Shown: positions 8,082 through 16,302 of the stretch, in pieces | How the letters are laid out: the number at the start of each line of letters is the position of its first letter | How positions within the stretch are numbered: the stretch's first letter is position 1 | Notes under the pieces: generated by a model | The model's input: the letters and a program-made list of their open reading frames with translations, nothing else | What the model was told of the DNA's origin: nothing | Databases searched by the model: none | Program-made: the position numbers and the translations under genes | Assembly (NCBI GenBank): GCA_963923455.1 | Contig: CAWULT010000051.1 | Location: 1-29,852, forward strand | Direction: 5' to 3' | Origin: CAWULT01 sp963923455 | GTDB taxonomy: Bacteria > Acidobacteriota > Vicinamibacteria > Vicinamibacterales > UBA2999 | Length of the DNA: 29,852 bases

Positions 8082-9128
8082 CGGCGGCGGAACGGACCGT
8101 TCGGCGGCTCGCGGCCCCGGCACCAGGCGGACACGACGGACGTCGCCGCCGCGCCGCACGCTGAGCGTCGCGGGAACGCCGGCATCCGCCTGTGACGCCC
8201 AGCGCGCCCAGTGGCCGATCGTCGGCAGCCGCACGCCGTCGGCTGCCTCGATGACGTCCCCCACGCGCAGGACATCGCGCGCCGGCCCGTCGGGACCGAC
8301 CGCGGCGACGACCACGCCGGCGGCCGCCCCGGTGAACTCCGCGAGGGCGGGCGTCAGCGCCTGAACGCGCACACCCGGGTCGCCGGAGGCCCGCGCGCCG
8401 CGCGCCGCGAGCCGCTCGCCCTCCTGCAGCAGCACGTCGCCGGGCACCACGGCCACGCCGTCGCCGTGCGCGATCGCCAGGCCGACCAGCTCCGCGTCGC
8501 TCGTGAAGATCAGGTCGCCGGCGTCGAGCTCGGCGCGCGGCGGCACTCGCCACACGACCGCGGCCCAGCGTGGGGCGTCGTCGGGCGACAGGGCCCCGAC
8601 GAACACCGGCCGCAGCGTGACACCGGACGCGGCCACGTCGCTCGCGAGCACGTAGCGCGGCCGCTGCGGCTGGCGTGGCACGCGCAGCGTCGTCGCGGTG
8701 GCCGGCCCCTCGGTCGGCACGCGGGCGACCGCGAGCCCGGTCGCCTCGTCTCGCGTGATCACGCTCGCGCCCGAGGCGGGGGCGAGCGCATCCGTCGCGC
8801 GAAGCCACGTCAGGGCGAGGTCGTCGCGCAGCCGGATGCCGGCCGCCGCCCGTCGGCGCGGCGGGGACGCCGCGGGGGCCAGGTCGAGGGCGACCAGTCC
8901 GGCGCCGAGGCGTGCCCGCACCTGGCCGAGCTGTGATGCCAGGACGTCGTAGCCGACGGTGGGGCCCAGGGTCGTCAGGATCGGTTGCACGGGGCTGGTC
9001 TCCGCCGGCAGGCCCGGCACGCGCAGGCGCGCCAGCACCCACAGCGCCACGACGGCGGCCAGCGCCGTCGTGAGGAGCAACCGTGTCTCGCGGGACACAC
9101 GCGGCCGCGATCGGCGTGTGGACTCCAT
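8079..9128 (-). CDS. Membrane-anchored PDZ protein, degenerate HtrA-like protease fold
   Basis: The 349-residue product has one membrane span (about 16-37) after a short Arg-rich N-terminus, so most of it should face the periplasm. The middle resembles a trypsin-like S1C fold: DEATGLAVARVP matches the Asp-containing strand, and ELVGLAIAHGDGVAVVPGDV matches the segment after the active Ser. The Gly-Asn-Ser-Gly-Gly serine site is missing (LDAGDLIFTSD stands there), so it is probably a pseudo-protease. A PDZ domain follows at about 253-340. The frame then meets a TAG, and a second PDZ continues beyond it. The ATG at 9128 has GGAGGTGTCGC in front. As first gene of the antiporter-trehalose operon it could be an envelope stress sensor or scaffold; that is inference. 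Confidence 0.72.
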   Translation of the reverse strand: MESTRRSRPRVSRETRLLLTTALAAVVALWVLARLRVPGLPAETSPVQPILTTLGPTVGYDVLASQLGQVRARLGAGLVALDLAPAASPPRRRAAAGIRLRDDLALTWLRATDALAPASGASVITRDEATGLAVARVPTEGPATATTLRVPRQPQRPRYVLASDVAASGVTLRPVFVGALSPDDAPRWAAVVWRVPPRAELDAGDLIFTSDAELVGLAIAHGDGVAVVPGDVLLQEGERLAARGARASGDPGVRVQALTPALAEFTGAAAGVVVAAVGPDGPARDVLRVGDVIEAADGVRLPTIGHWARWASQADAGVPATLSVRRGGDVRRVRLVPGPRAAERSVPPP

Positions 9129-9247
9129 GCGACACCTCCGGATGCGGCGCGGCGCCGGGGGTACCGGCGGCTGCGACCCGTGATCGAACGGCGGATGCTC
9201 TCGGAGGGGCGAGGGCAGGCCGCGGGACCGCGCGGGCGCGGCGACGT

Positions 9248-9898
9248 CTACGAGACGATGCCGCGGCGGGCGGCGTACAGCACGACGCTGGCCGTGTTCT
9301 TGAGCGCCAGCTTCTGCAGCACGTGCGCGCGGTGCGTCTCGACAGTGGCCGGGCTGATCGAGAGGATTTCGGCGATCTCCTTCGTGCTGCGGCCCTCCGC
9401 GACCAGCTGCAACACTTCCCGCTCCCGTTCCGACAGCGCGTCGTACCGGTCCAGGATGCCCTTCTGCGTCAGATTGCGGACGTAGTCGTCGAGCATCACC
9501 TCGGCGACCGCCGGGCTGAAGAACGACTTGCCCGCCGCCAGCGCCACCACCGCCTCGATGAGGTCGGCCCCCGCCGACTCCTTGAGGAGATAGCCCTTCG
9601 CGCCGGCCGTGACGGCCTGTGTCACGTAGGCCTGATCGCTGTGCATGCTCAGGATCAGCACCTTCGTCTCCGGCGCACGGCGCACGATCTGCCGCGTCGC
9701 CTCGATGCCATTGAGCAGCGGCATCGCAATGTCGAGCACCGCGACGTCGGGCTGCAGGGTCAGGATCTCGGCGACGGCGTCTCGGCCGTTCGCGGCCTCG
9801 CCGATCACGCGGATATCCGGGTGGTCTTCGAGAATCTTCCTGAGCCCCTGGCGCAGGACCGCGTGGTCGTCGGCCAGCAGCACCTTGATGTCAGCCAT
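9248..9898 (-). CDS. NarL/FixJ-family response regulator
   Basis: The 216-residue regulator has a receiver domain (1-120) with D10/D11, phospho-acceptor D56, S84 and K106. A LuxR-type HTH (about 148-210) carries LSEREREVLQLVAEGRSTKE and SISPATVETHRAHVLQKL. It should bind DNA when phosphorylated by the kinase immediately upstream. The ATG at 9898 overlaps the end of the kinase gene by eight bases. AGGAGGTAACGC in front of it is one of the strongest ribosome sites in the window, so the regulator may be made in excess of the kinase. The target genes cannot be read from the sequence. The downstream PDZ-trehalose operon on the same strand, 119 bases away, is one possibility. Confidence 0.95.
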   Translation of the reverse strand: MADIKVLLADDHAVLRQGLRKILEDHPDIRVIGEAANGRDAVAEILTLQPDVAVLDIAMPLLNGIEATRQIVRRAPETKVLILSMHSDQAYVTQAVTAGAKGYLLKESAGADLIEAVVALAAGKSFFSPAVAEVMLDDYVRNLTQKGILDRYDALSEREREVLQLVAEGRSTKEIAEILSISPATVETHRAHVLQKLALKNTASVVLYAARRGIVS

Positions 9899-11318
9899 GC
9901 GTTACCTCCTGGGCGGCACACAACGGTGCCCCCGCTTCCTCTGCGGGCGGGTCGATCGCCGAGCGGGTCGGCACGGGAAGGTCGACCGCGACGCGCGTGC
10001 CCCGCCCCTCCACGCTGTCCACGACGAGCGCGCCGCCGAACTGCGACGCGCGCTCGCGAATACCGAGCAGGCCGAGCCCCTTGCGGCTTCCGGGCCGTTG
10101 CGCAGCCGCCGCGTCGAACCCGACCCCATCGTCCTCCACCTCGACGGTGAATCCGCCCGCGCGCCCCCGCAGGCGCACGGTCACCGACGTCGCGCGGGCG
10201 TGCTTCGCGACGTTGGTCAACGCTTCCTGCACGATTCGATAGACGGCGCGCTCGGCCTCCGGGTCTGCCGGCACGACGTCCCCGTCGGCGTCGATGCGCA
10301 CGGCGAGCCCGGCCCGTCTCCGGAACGCGTTCGTGTGCGACATCAGCGCCGCGATCAGCCCGAGGTCGTCGAGCGCCGACGGGTGCAGCACCTGCGACAG
10401 ATCCCGGACGCCTCGCAGCACGGTGTCGGCGAGCGTGCGCGCCCCGTGCAGCAGGTCGTCCCCGAGGCCGGCGCGTTGGAGCCGTTGTTGCGCCAGCGCC
10501 AGCTCGACGCCGATCGCGCTCAAGGCCTGCCCGACCTCGTCGTGCAGTTCCCGGGCGATCCGCCGCCGCTCCTCCTCCTGCACGCTGACCAGGCGCGCCG
10601 ACAGCCGCTGCAGATCCTGCGAAATCCGCTCTTCGCGGACACGCTGGTCGGTCAGTCGACCCTCGAGACGGACCGCATAGCGGTAGGCCACCCATGCGAT
10701 CCCGAGGCTGATCAGCAGCCCGACGCCGAGCACCGTCCACACCTGCCGCTGCTGCAGCACCTGAACCCGGGAGGCCGCCTGCAGGTAGTCGATGTACGAC
10801 GCGCGGTTGATCCCCTGGATGTGCTCCGACACCGCAATCGCGGCCTGCCGGCGCGGCACGAAGCGCTCCGCCAGCTCGGGCACGTCGAGGCGCCACCGGT
10901 CTGGTGAGGTCTCCAGCACGTCGGTCGAGGCCGTCCGGAACGCGTCGACCTCAGCCCGGAGTCGCGCCAGCTCCCGCACCTCCTCCGACGACGATCGCAC
11001 GGGCACGTAGTTCTTCAGCACCGTGTCGATCGTCCGGTATGCCCGATCGACCTCGGTGCGGTAGCGTCCGGGATCCCCGGCTGGGGCCAGCATCGCGTCC
11101 CGTACCGTGACCGACATCCCCATGACCTGCGTGCGCACGGTCGACAGCGATTCCTGGGCCGCCACGTAGCGCGCGCTGATGGCCGACAGCTCTGCCTGCC
11201 CCATGGTCAGCCGCTGCGCCAGCTGGTAGCCGGTGAACAGCCACAGCCCGAGCGTCAGGCCGAACCCCGCGAGCATGACGGTGCGGATGGTGACTCGTCC
11301 GGACGGACGGTTCGGCAT
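9891..11318 (-). CDS. Membrane sensor histidine kinase (HisKA_3, NarX/DegS type)
   Basis: The 475-residue kinase has a first membrane span at about 13-32, an extracytoplasmic helical sensor of about 160 residues and a second span at about 194-214. A linker leads to the HisKA_3 helix with phospho-acceptor H259 in RRRIARELHDEVGQALS. The ATPase part has the N box QEALTNVAKHA (N369), the DDGVGFD G1 box and GLGLLGIRERA. The sensor region is predicted helical, like four-helix-bundle input domains, but no ligand motif is visible. It is the evident partner of the overlapping NarL-type gene. The ATG at 11318 has no ribosome site but has TAATAT six bases upstream, suggesting a leaderless transcript. 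An internal ATG at 11276 would truncate the first span. Confidence 0.94.
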   Translation of the reverse strand: MPNRPSGRVTIRTVMLAGFGLTLGLWLFTGYQLAQRLTMGQAELSAISARYVAAQESLSTVRTQVMGMSVTVRDAMLAPAGDPGRYRTEVDRAYRTIDTVLKNYVPVRSSSEEVRELARLRAEVDAFRTASTDVLETSPDRWRLDVPELAERFVPRRQAAIAVSEHIQGINRASYIDYLQAASRVQVLQQRQVWTVLGVGLLISLGIAWVAYRYAVRLEGRLTDQRVREERISQDLQRLSARLVSVQEEERRRIARELHDEVGQALSAIGVELALAQQRLQRAGLGDDLLHGARTLADTVLRGVRDLSQVLHPSALDDLGLIAALMSHTNAFRRRAGLAVRIDADGDVVPADPEAERAVYRIVQEALTNVAKHARATSVTVRLRGRAGGFTVEVEDDGVGFDAAAAQRPGSRKGLGLLGIRERASQFGGALVVDSVEGRGTRVAVDLPVPTRSAIDPPAEEAGAPLCAAQEVTHG

Positions 11319-11324
11319 GAGCCG

Positions 11325-11330
11325 ATATTA
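11325..11330 (-). promoter_or_regulatory. Putative -10 element of the histidine kinase gene
   Basis: TAATAT lies six bases before the start codon, so transcription would begin at or next to the ATG. No convincing -35 box is seen. No Shine-Dalgarno sequence precedes the ATG, which agrees with a leaderless start. Confidence 0.3.
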
Positions 11331-11414
11331 GCGCGGAATTTCGGGCTCGCCCGCCGGTCCATGGTTCCTTGGATGGAAACTACCAACCCTCAACCATGAC
11401 GCCGGCCACGTGAG

Positions 11415-11432
11415 ACGGGCCCGCGGGCCCGT
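11415..11432. terminator. 18-base GC-rich palindrome after the M13 peptidase gene
   Basis: ACGGGCCCGCGGGCCCGT is a perfect palindrome starting three bases past the peptidase stop. It can form a seven-base-pair stem with a CGCG loop. There is no T tract, so it is either a non-canonical terminator, an mRNA-stabilising hairpin, or a binding site. Confidence 0.4.
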
Positions 11433-11435
11433 GTG

Positions 11436-13556
11436 TCACCAGACGCCGATGCGAGCGGCGGGCGCCAGGTAGAGCCCCTGCCCGGCACGCACGCCGAACG
11501 CGTCGTACCAGGCGTCCAGGTTCCGGACGGTGGCGGCCCGATACTGCCCTGGCGCGTGGCCGTCCGCGATGACGGCCTGCCGCAGCGCGGGCTCGCGCCA
11601 CGCCGTCAGCCAGCTCTGCGCGTAGGCGATGAAGAACTGCTGGGCGCCGCTGAAGCCGGCCTGCTCGGGCGCCGTCCCGGTGACCGACGCGCGCCAGCCG
11701 TCCCAGGCGATCGCCAGCCCGGCCAGATCGGCGATGTTCTCGCTGAGCGTCTGCCGGCCGTTGAGGCGCAGGTCGGGGAATGGCGCATACGCGTCGTACT
11801 GCGCCACGAGCTGCGCGCCCGACTGCTCGAAGTGCGCCAGGTCCTCGGCCGTCCACCAGTTCGACAGGCGCCCCTGGGCGTCGAACATCGCGCCCTGGTC
11901 GTCGAAGCTGTGCGTGATCTCGTGGCCGATCACGGCGCCAATCGCCCCGTAGTTGGCCGCGGCCGGCGCGGCCGGGTCGAAGAAGGGAGGCGCCAGGATG
12001 GCGGCCGGAAAGTTGAGGGCGTTCTGCAGCGGGATGTTCAGCGCATTGACGGTCTGCGGCGCCATCCACCACTCGTCCTTGTCGACGGGCGTCCCGATGC
12101 GCGCCACACGCCGCTGGTACTCGAACGCCTCCGCGCGCAGCCGGTTGCCGAGGGCGTCCCCGCGGACGATGGCGAGCGCGGAATAGTCCACCCAGCGATC
12201 CGGATAGCCGACGCCCACGCGCAGCGTGGCCAGCTTTGCGTGCGCCCGCGCCTTGGTGGCGGGCGACATCCATGTCAGCCGGTCGATCCGCGCGCCGAAG
12301 GCCGCGACGAGGTTCTTCACCATCGCCTGCATCTGCGCCTTCGTCTCGGGCGGAAAGTACTTCGCCACGTACAGCTGCCCCACCGCCTCGGGCAGTGCCG
12401 CGTTGGTCTGCGCGATCCCGCGCTTCCAGCGGTCCGCGTTCTGTGGCGTGCCGTTCAGCACGCCGCCGTGGAACGCGAAGCGCCCGTCGACGAAGGCCTT
12501 CGAGAGGAAGGCGGCATTGCGGTCGATGGCATGGAACGTCAGCCACTGCTTCCACGCCGCGAGGGGCTCGCTGTGCACGAGCGCGGCGAGGCCGCGAATC
12601 GCCGTTGGATGCCATGCGACGATCGTCCCGGCACGCTCGAGCCCGGCAGCGGCAAAGAAGGCCTCCCAGTCGATCCCGGGGGCACGCCGGCCGAACTCGG
12701 CACGTGGCCACGGGTTGGCGGCCTTGCGCACGTCGAGCGACTCAGCGCGGGTCGCGTGCACGCGCGCCATCTTCGTCTCGAGCGCGACGATCGCCGCAGC
12801 GGCAGCCGCCGGGTCGGGCACGCCGCCGAGCCTCAGCATCGTCTCGACGTGCGCGCGGTATTGATCCCGCACTCCGGCCATCCGGGCGTTGTCGGCCACG
12901 TAGTACTCGCGGTCCGGCAGGTCGAGGCCACCCTGCAGCAGGTAGGGCACGTTGCGGGCCGGGTCGTTGAGGTCCGCGGTCACCCAGAGCCCGAACAGGC
13001 GGTCGGTCTGGAAGTCCGTGGCATTCAGCGCGTCGACGTCGGCACGCAGCTCCTCGCCGAGCACCCGCGCGAGGGCCGCCGGCGAATCGATGGCCGCATA
13101 GCGATCGAGCAGCGGACGCAGCGGGGCCAGCCCCTTGGCCTCGATGCCGGCCTCGTCCATGAAGCTCGCGTAGTAGTCAGCGGCCTGCTGCGCCACAGTG
13201 CCCGGCTTCGGCGACGACGCACCAGCCTGTTCGAGCAACTCGCGCGTCCGGCTGGCGGCCTCCTCGGCCATCACCTCGGTGGGCCCCCAGGTGCTCCGGT
13301 CGTCGGGAATCGCGGTGCGCGCGAGCCACGCCCCGGTCGCAAACATGTAGAAATCGTCGCCAGGCTGCACCGACCGGTCGATCGCGCTGACGTCGATGCC
13401 GTGCGGCATGGCCGGCGCGGCCGCCGGTCGAGCCGGCGGTTCAGAGCGCCCGCACGCGGCGGCGACCACCGCGGCGATCGCCACGCCGAGCCGCCATCCG
13501 CCACGCCGCGTCCGTTCCCGCGCCGGCGCAGGCAGGCTCGGCCCCGCCGCCCTCAC
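11436..13556 (-). CDS. M13-family zinc metallopeptidase, lipoprotein (PepO/neprilysin-like)
   Basis: The 706-residue protein matches the usual length of M13 endopeptidases, which cut oligopeptides outside the cytoplasm. After a basic N-terminus a hydrophobic stretch ends in the lipobox VVAAAC (C35), so it should be a lipid-anchored periplasmic or outer-membrane protein. The zinc site is IGHEITHSFDDQG (H545, E546, H549) with the third ligand in ENIADLAGL. The NALNFPAA substrate-binding motif is also present. The protein ends in IGVW, near the CxVW end of the family but without the Cys. The GTG at 13556 overlaps the previous stop as GTGA and begins right before the signal sequence. The longer frame from 13655 would bury the signal peptide behind 33 residues and is rejected. 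Confidence 0.93.
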   Translation of the reverse strand: MRAAGPSLPAPARERTRRGGWRLGVAIAAVVAAACGRSEPPARPAAAPAMPHGIDVSAIDRSVQPGDDFYMFATGAWLARTAIPDDRSTWGPTEVMAEEAASRTRELLEQAGASSPKPGTVAQQAADYYASFMDEAGIEAKGLAPLRPLLDRYAAIDSPAALARVLGEELRADVDALNATDFQTDRLFGLWVTADLNDPARNVPYLLQGGLDLPDREYYVADNARMAGVRDQYRAHVETMLRLGGVPDPAAAAAAIVALETKMARVHATRAESLDVRKAANPWPRAEFGRRAPGIDWEAFFAAAGLERAGTIVAWHPTAIRGLAALVHSEPLAAWKQWLTFHAIDRNAAFLSKAFVDGRFAFHGGVLNGTPQNADRWKRGIAQTNAALPEAVGQLYVAKYFPPETKAQMQAMVKNLVAAFGARIDRLTWMSPATKARAHAKLATLRVGVGYPDRWVDYSALAIVRGDALGNRLRAEAFEYQRRVARIGTPVDKDEWWMAPQTVNALNIPLQNALNFPAAILAPPFFDPAAPAAANYGAIGAVIGHEITHSFDDQGAMFDAQGRLSNWWTAEDLAHFEQSGAQLVAQYDAYAPFPDLRLNGRQTLSENIADLAGLAIAWDGWRASVTGTAPEQAGFSGAQQFFIAYAQSWLTAWREPALRQAVIADGHAPGQYRAATVRNLDAWYDAFGVRAGQGLYLAPAARIGVW

Positions 13557-14338
13557 TTGCCAACCATGTGCGCGCGGTCCCGTTCGTTCTCGGTGCACCA
13601 GTACTCCATGATCTCGGTGGTCGGGCTGAACCGGTACGTCCACGACGTCGTCCACGGGCGCGTGTAGAACTCTGGGTCCTCGATCGTCACCTGATAGTGC
13701 AGCGTCTGCGAATCGGTGCGGCGATACCGCTCCACCAGGTGCAGCCGCTCACCGTGCGGGTAGCCGGACGAGTCGAGCCAGCTCTTGTCGTTGAACCCGA
13801 TCACGTCGATGACGAGCGTGTCGCCGTCCCAGCGTCCGACCGAATCGCCGTTCCAGGTCCACGGGTCGGGCTTGTGCGGCCGCCCGTCGGTCGGCACGAT
13901 GCGGTACGTGTGCAGCCCGCCCTCGTAGAGGAAGACGACCTCGTCGGGTGTCTGCATGATCTTCAGGGGATACGGCGTGCCGGCCGCACGCGGCAACCCG
14001 CTCGGCCAGCAGCGCAGGTTGGGATCGTCCTTCTGGAAGTTCTCCGTGCGCTCCCGATAGACGGCTCGCCCCTTCTCGGTGAACGGCACCTCGACGGTTC
14101 GCTCGGCGTAGCGTCCATCGGCCATGTTGACGATCCAGCGGTTGGTCCAGATGCCACGGAAGTCTGGCATGCCGGGCGGCAGGCCGGTGTCCGGGTCGAC
14201 CCGGACCCGCGCCGGCCCGCGGGCGGCGGGCGTGGCCGCGGAACCCGCGGGCGTCTGTGCCTGTACCGGTGGCGCCGCGGCGGCCGCCAGTGCCAGGGTT
14301 GCGCACGTGGCGGCGAGGTAATGGAGGGCCTTCATCAT
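13553..14338 (-). CDS. Secreted protein of unknown function (acidobacterial-type family)
   Basis: The 261-residue protein has a signal peptide ending near PPVQAQ, followed by a Pro/Ala-rich stretch. The mature part includes LPPGMPDFRGIWTNRW, the segment LKIMQTPDEVVFLYEGGLHT, DGRPHKPDPWTWNGDSVGRW and DGDTLVIDVIGFNDKSWLD. I recognise this as a secreted family found in many copies in Acidobacteria, but I know of no assigned function. The conserved Trp/Asp/Gly pattern suggests a compact beta fold. The ATG at 14338 has AGGAGG seven bases upstream, which decides the start against the longer frame from 14368. It lies 26 bases after the sugar dehydrogenase stop and overlaps the M13 peptidase gene by four bases, so the three are probably co-transcribed. 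Confidence 0.83.
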   Translation of the reverse strand: MMKALHYLAATCATLALAAAAAPPVQAQTPAGSAATPAARGPARVRVDPDTGLPPGMPDFRGIWTNRWIVNMADGRYAERTVEVPFTEKGRAVYRERTENFQKDDPNLRCWPSGLPRAAGTPYPLKIMQTPDEVVFLYEGGLHTYRIVPTDGRPHKPDPWTWNGDSVGRWDGDTLVIDVIGFNDKSWLDSSGYPHGERLHLVERYRRTDSQTLHYQVTIEDPEFYTRPWTTSWTYRFSPTTEIMEYWCTENERDRAHMVGK

Positions 14339-14364
14339 GTCCCTGCCTCCTGTCCGAACCGGCC

Positions 14365-15666
14365 TCACTTGCCCGTGTAGACCACCCGCCAGACACGTCC
14401 CTTCTGGCTCTCGCTGATGTAGAGCGACCCGTCGCGCGCCTGGGCGACGCCGTCGGCGCGATAGGCGGCCTCACCCGGGTTCATCAGCGGCGTCTTGCCG
14501 GCGAACCCGTCCGCGAACACCTCGAAGGTGCCAGACGGCTTGCCGCCCGCGAACGGCTGGAAGGTCACGTTGTAGCCGTCCTGCGGCTGCGGCCCTCGGT
14601 TCCACGACCCGTGGAACGCGATGAAGGCGCCGCCCTGGTACTTCTTGGGGAACTGCGAACCCGTGTAGAACATCACGGCTACCGGCGCCCAGTGCGCAGG
14701 GAACGCCGCCACCGGCGGCGTGAACTGCGTGCAGCGCCCGACGGTCTTGCCGTCGCCGCCGTACTCGGGGTTCAGCAGCAGCTGCTTCTTCGTGAAGTCG
14801 TAGAAGCAGTACGGCCATCCGAAGTTCGAGCCCTGCACGGCACGGTAAAGCGGCTCGGCCGGCCGCTCGGCGTTCTCCTGCGCCGTGAAGAGGTTCGGCC
14901 AGAACACGTCGAGCTGATCGCGATTGTGCATCGCGATGTAGAGCGCGCCGTCGTGCCACGTGATCGCCGGCATCTGGCGCAGGCCCGTGGCGAAGCGGGT
15001 GCCGCTCTCGTGGGTCTGGCCCAGCTTGTTCTCGTCGAACTTCCAGATGCCCGCGTGCTTCTCGAGGATCGGGCACGGGTCGACGCCCTTGACGCCGGGC
15101 CGCCGATCCGGGTCCTGGCAGGCATTGGACGGCGCGCCCACGTTGATGTACAGGCCGCCGCGTCCGTCGAACGCGATGCCCTTGTCCTGGTGCTGCGTCT
15201 CGGTCGGCAGCCCGGTCACGACCGTCTCGGACTCTCCGGCCGGCTTGAGCTGCCCGGCCGTCAGCCGGTAGCGCTCGACCGTCGTCGGATGCGCGAGGTA
15301 GAGGTAGCCGTTGCGCAGCGCGATTCCCGTCGTGCTGCCCGCGCCGAAGGCCTCCTTCACCTCGAAGCGGCCGTCACCGTCTGCGTCGCGCAGGGCCACG
15401 ACGCCGCCCCCGGTCGGGGCCTGGCCCCGGCCGCCCCGGGTCTGAAGCGCCACGTACAGGTCCCCGTTCGGCGCGACCGTCATGTGCCGCGCCTGGCCGA
15501 GGTTGTCCGCCACGACCAGCGCGCAGAATCCCGCGGGCAGCTTCAGCCCGCCGTTGTCCGGATCGCACTTGGGCAGCGCCTGCGCCGACAGCGCGCCCAC
15601 GTACGCCGCCACCCCCACGGCGCCCGCGACGATCGCGGCGCCGACCCTCCCTTGCTGTCCAGTCAT
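14365..15666 (-). CDS. Secreted PQQ-type sugar/sorbosone dehydrogenase (six-bladed propeller)
   Basis: The 433-residue protein has a hydrophobic signal peptide ending at about SAQA, then a beta-propeller of the soluble glucose/sorbosone dehydrogenase family. This fold oxidises aldoses or related sugars using PQQ. Typical pieces are RHMTVAPNGDLYVAL, QDKGIAFDGRGGLYINVG, MPAITWHDGALYIAMHNRDQ, GSNFGWPYCFYD, FIAFHGSWNRG and GSLYISESQKGRVWRVVY. Several blades repeat the DGxLYI pattern. No haem-binding CxxCH is present, so electrons must go to a separate carrier. The ATG at 15666 is chosen because it begins the signal peptide; the open frame continues to 16206 only as Arg-rich shadow. The true substrate and PQQ dependence cannot be told from sequence alone. 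Confidence 0.85.
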   Translation of the reverse strand: MTGQQGRVGAAIVAGAVGVAAYVGALSAQALPKCDPDNGGLKLPAGFCALVVADNLGQARHMTVAPNGDLYVALQTRGGRGQAPTGGGVVALRDADGDGRFEVKEAFGAGSTTGIALRNGYLYLAHPTTVERYRLTAGQLKPAGESETVVTGLPTETQHQDKGIAFDGRGGLYINVGAPSNACQDPDRRPGVKGVDPCPILEKHAGIWKFDENKLGQTHESGTRFATGLRQMPAITWHDGALYIAMHNRDQLDVFWPNLFTAQENAERPAEPLYRAVQGSNFGWPYCFYDFTKKQLLLNPEYGGDGKTVGRCTQFTPPVAAFPAHWAPVAVMFYTGSQFPKKYQGGAFIAFHGSWNRGPQPQDGYNVTFQPFAGGKPSGTFEVFADGFAGKTPLMNPGEAAYRADGVAQARDGSLYISESQKGRVWRVVYTGK

Positions 15667-15705
15667 GCCTGATTCCCTGCCTTTCGCCACCTGCCGTGCT
15701 CCCGT

Positions 15706-15727
15706 GTCCACCGTCGAACGGCTGGAC
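15706..15727 (-). promoter_or_regulatory. Hairpin between the HTH-TOBE and sugar dehydrogenase genes
   Basis: GTCCA-CCGT and ACGG-C-TGGAC pair as a nine-base-pair stem with one bulged C and a CGA loop. It lies 39 bases upstream of the dehydrogenase start, with no T tract. It could separate expression of the mod genes from the genes after them. Confidence 0.3.
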
Positions 15728-15776
15728 CAACACCTGCTGCCCGCACCGCCCCACACAAGTCCCGAACCCGTCGTCC

Positions 15777-16271
15777 TCACCGCTCGGGGTCCGACGGGTC
15801 GGCGGGCCTTTCCGTGCGGCGGCGACCGGTCCGCCGCGGCTCGCGTGGCACCTCGGCCTCGCGCGCGATCATCACCTCGGTCGACTTGATGATCGCCACG
15901 GCCGTGTCGCCGCGTTGCAGCTTCAGCTCCTCGATCGCATCGCCGGTGATCACGGCGGTCAGGCGCTGATCGCCGATCCGGAGGCGCACCTGGCCGAGCA
16001 GCCCATCGGTGCGCACTTCCTCGACGTAACCGCGCAGCCGGTTGCGGCCGCTCAACGCCACGATGAGGCCGGTCGCCGGCGGCGGCGTCCGGTCCGAACG
16101 GGCCGGCGGCGTCGACCGCGCGAGCAACCGGTCGATTTCGCCCTCGGCGATCCGGTGGTGACCGCCCTCGGTGGTCGTCGTTCGCACGCGGCCGTTGTAG
16201 ATCCACTGCTTCAGCGTGGAATACCCCACGCCGAGCCGCTGCGCGGCCTCGCGGACGGTCAGGAGCGCCAT
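15777..16271 (-). CDS. Excisionase-type HTH regulator with molybdate-binding TOBE domain
   Basis: The 164-residue protein joins a small MerR/excisionase-type HTH (about 3-50; LTVREAAQRLGVGYSTLKQW and GGHHRIAEGEIDRLL) to a single TOBE/Mop domain (about 68-135; RNRLRGYVEEVRTDGLLGQV and STEVMIARE). Mop domains bind molybdate or tungstate. It lies 31 bases after modC on the same strand, so it is probably the molybdate-responsive regulator of this operon. It would stand in for ModE, which uses a different HTH. The C-terminal 25 residues are charged and unstructured. The ATG at 16271 starts precisely at the HTH. Confidence 0.85.
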   Translation of the reverse strand: MALLTVREAAQRLGVGYSTLKQWIYNGRVRTTTTEGGHHRIAEGEIDRLLARSTPPARSDRTPPPATGLIVALSGRNRLRGYVEEVRTDGLLGQVRLRIGDQRLTAVITGDAIEELKLQRGDTAVAIIKSTEVMIAREAEVPREPRRTGRRRTERPADPSDPER

Positions 16272-16302
16272 GGGCCCACCCTCGTGATCGGCTGGAATCG
16301 TA

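Noticed and set aside
7837..9135. 430-residue N-terminal extension of the antiporter-like protein
   Set aside because: It is Arg/Gly-rich and lies out of frame over the PDZ gene. The GTG at 7836 with a GTGA overlap is the sensible start.
9129..9247. Small gene in the gap between the NarL-type and PDZ genes
   Set aside because: No start codon with a ribosome site and no protein-like frame. The gap holds GC-rich sequence with only short imperfect inverted repeats.
11433..13667. A 744-codon plus-strand open frame
   Set aside because: Antisense shadow of the M13 peptidase, which has HEITH, a lipobox and full family length.
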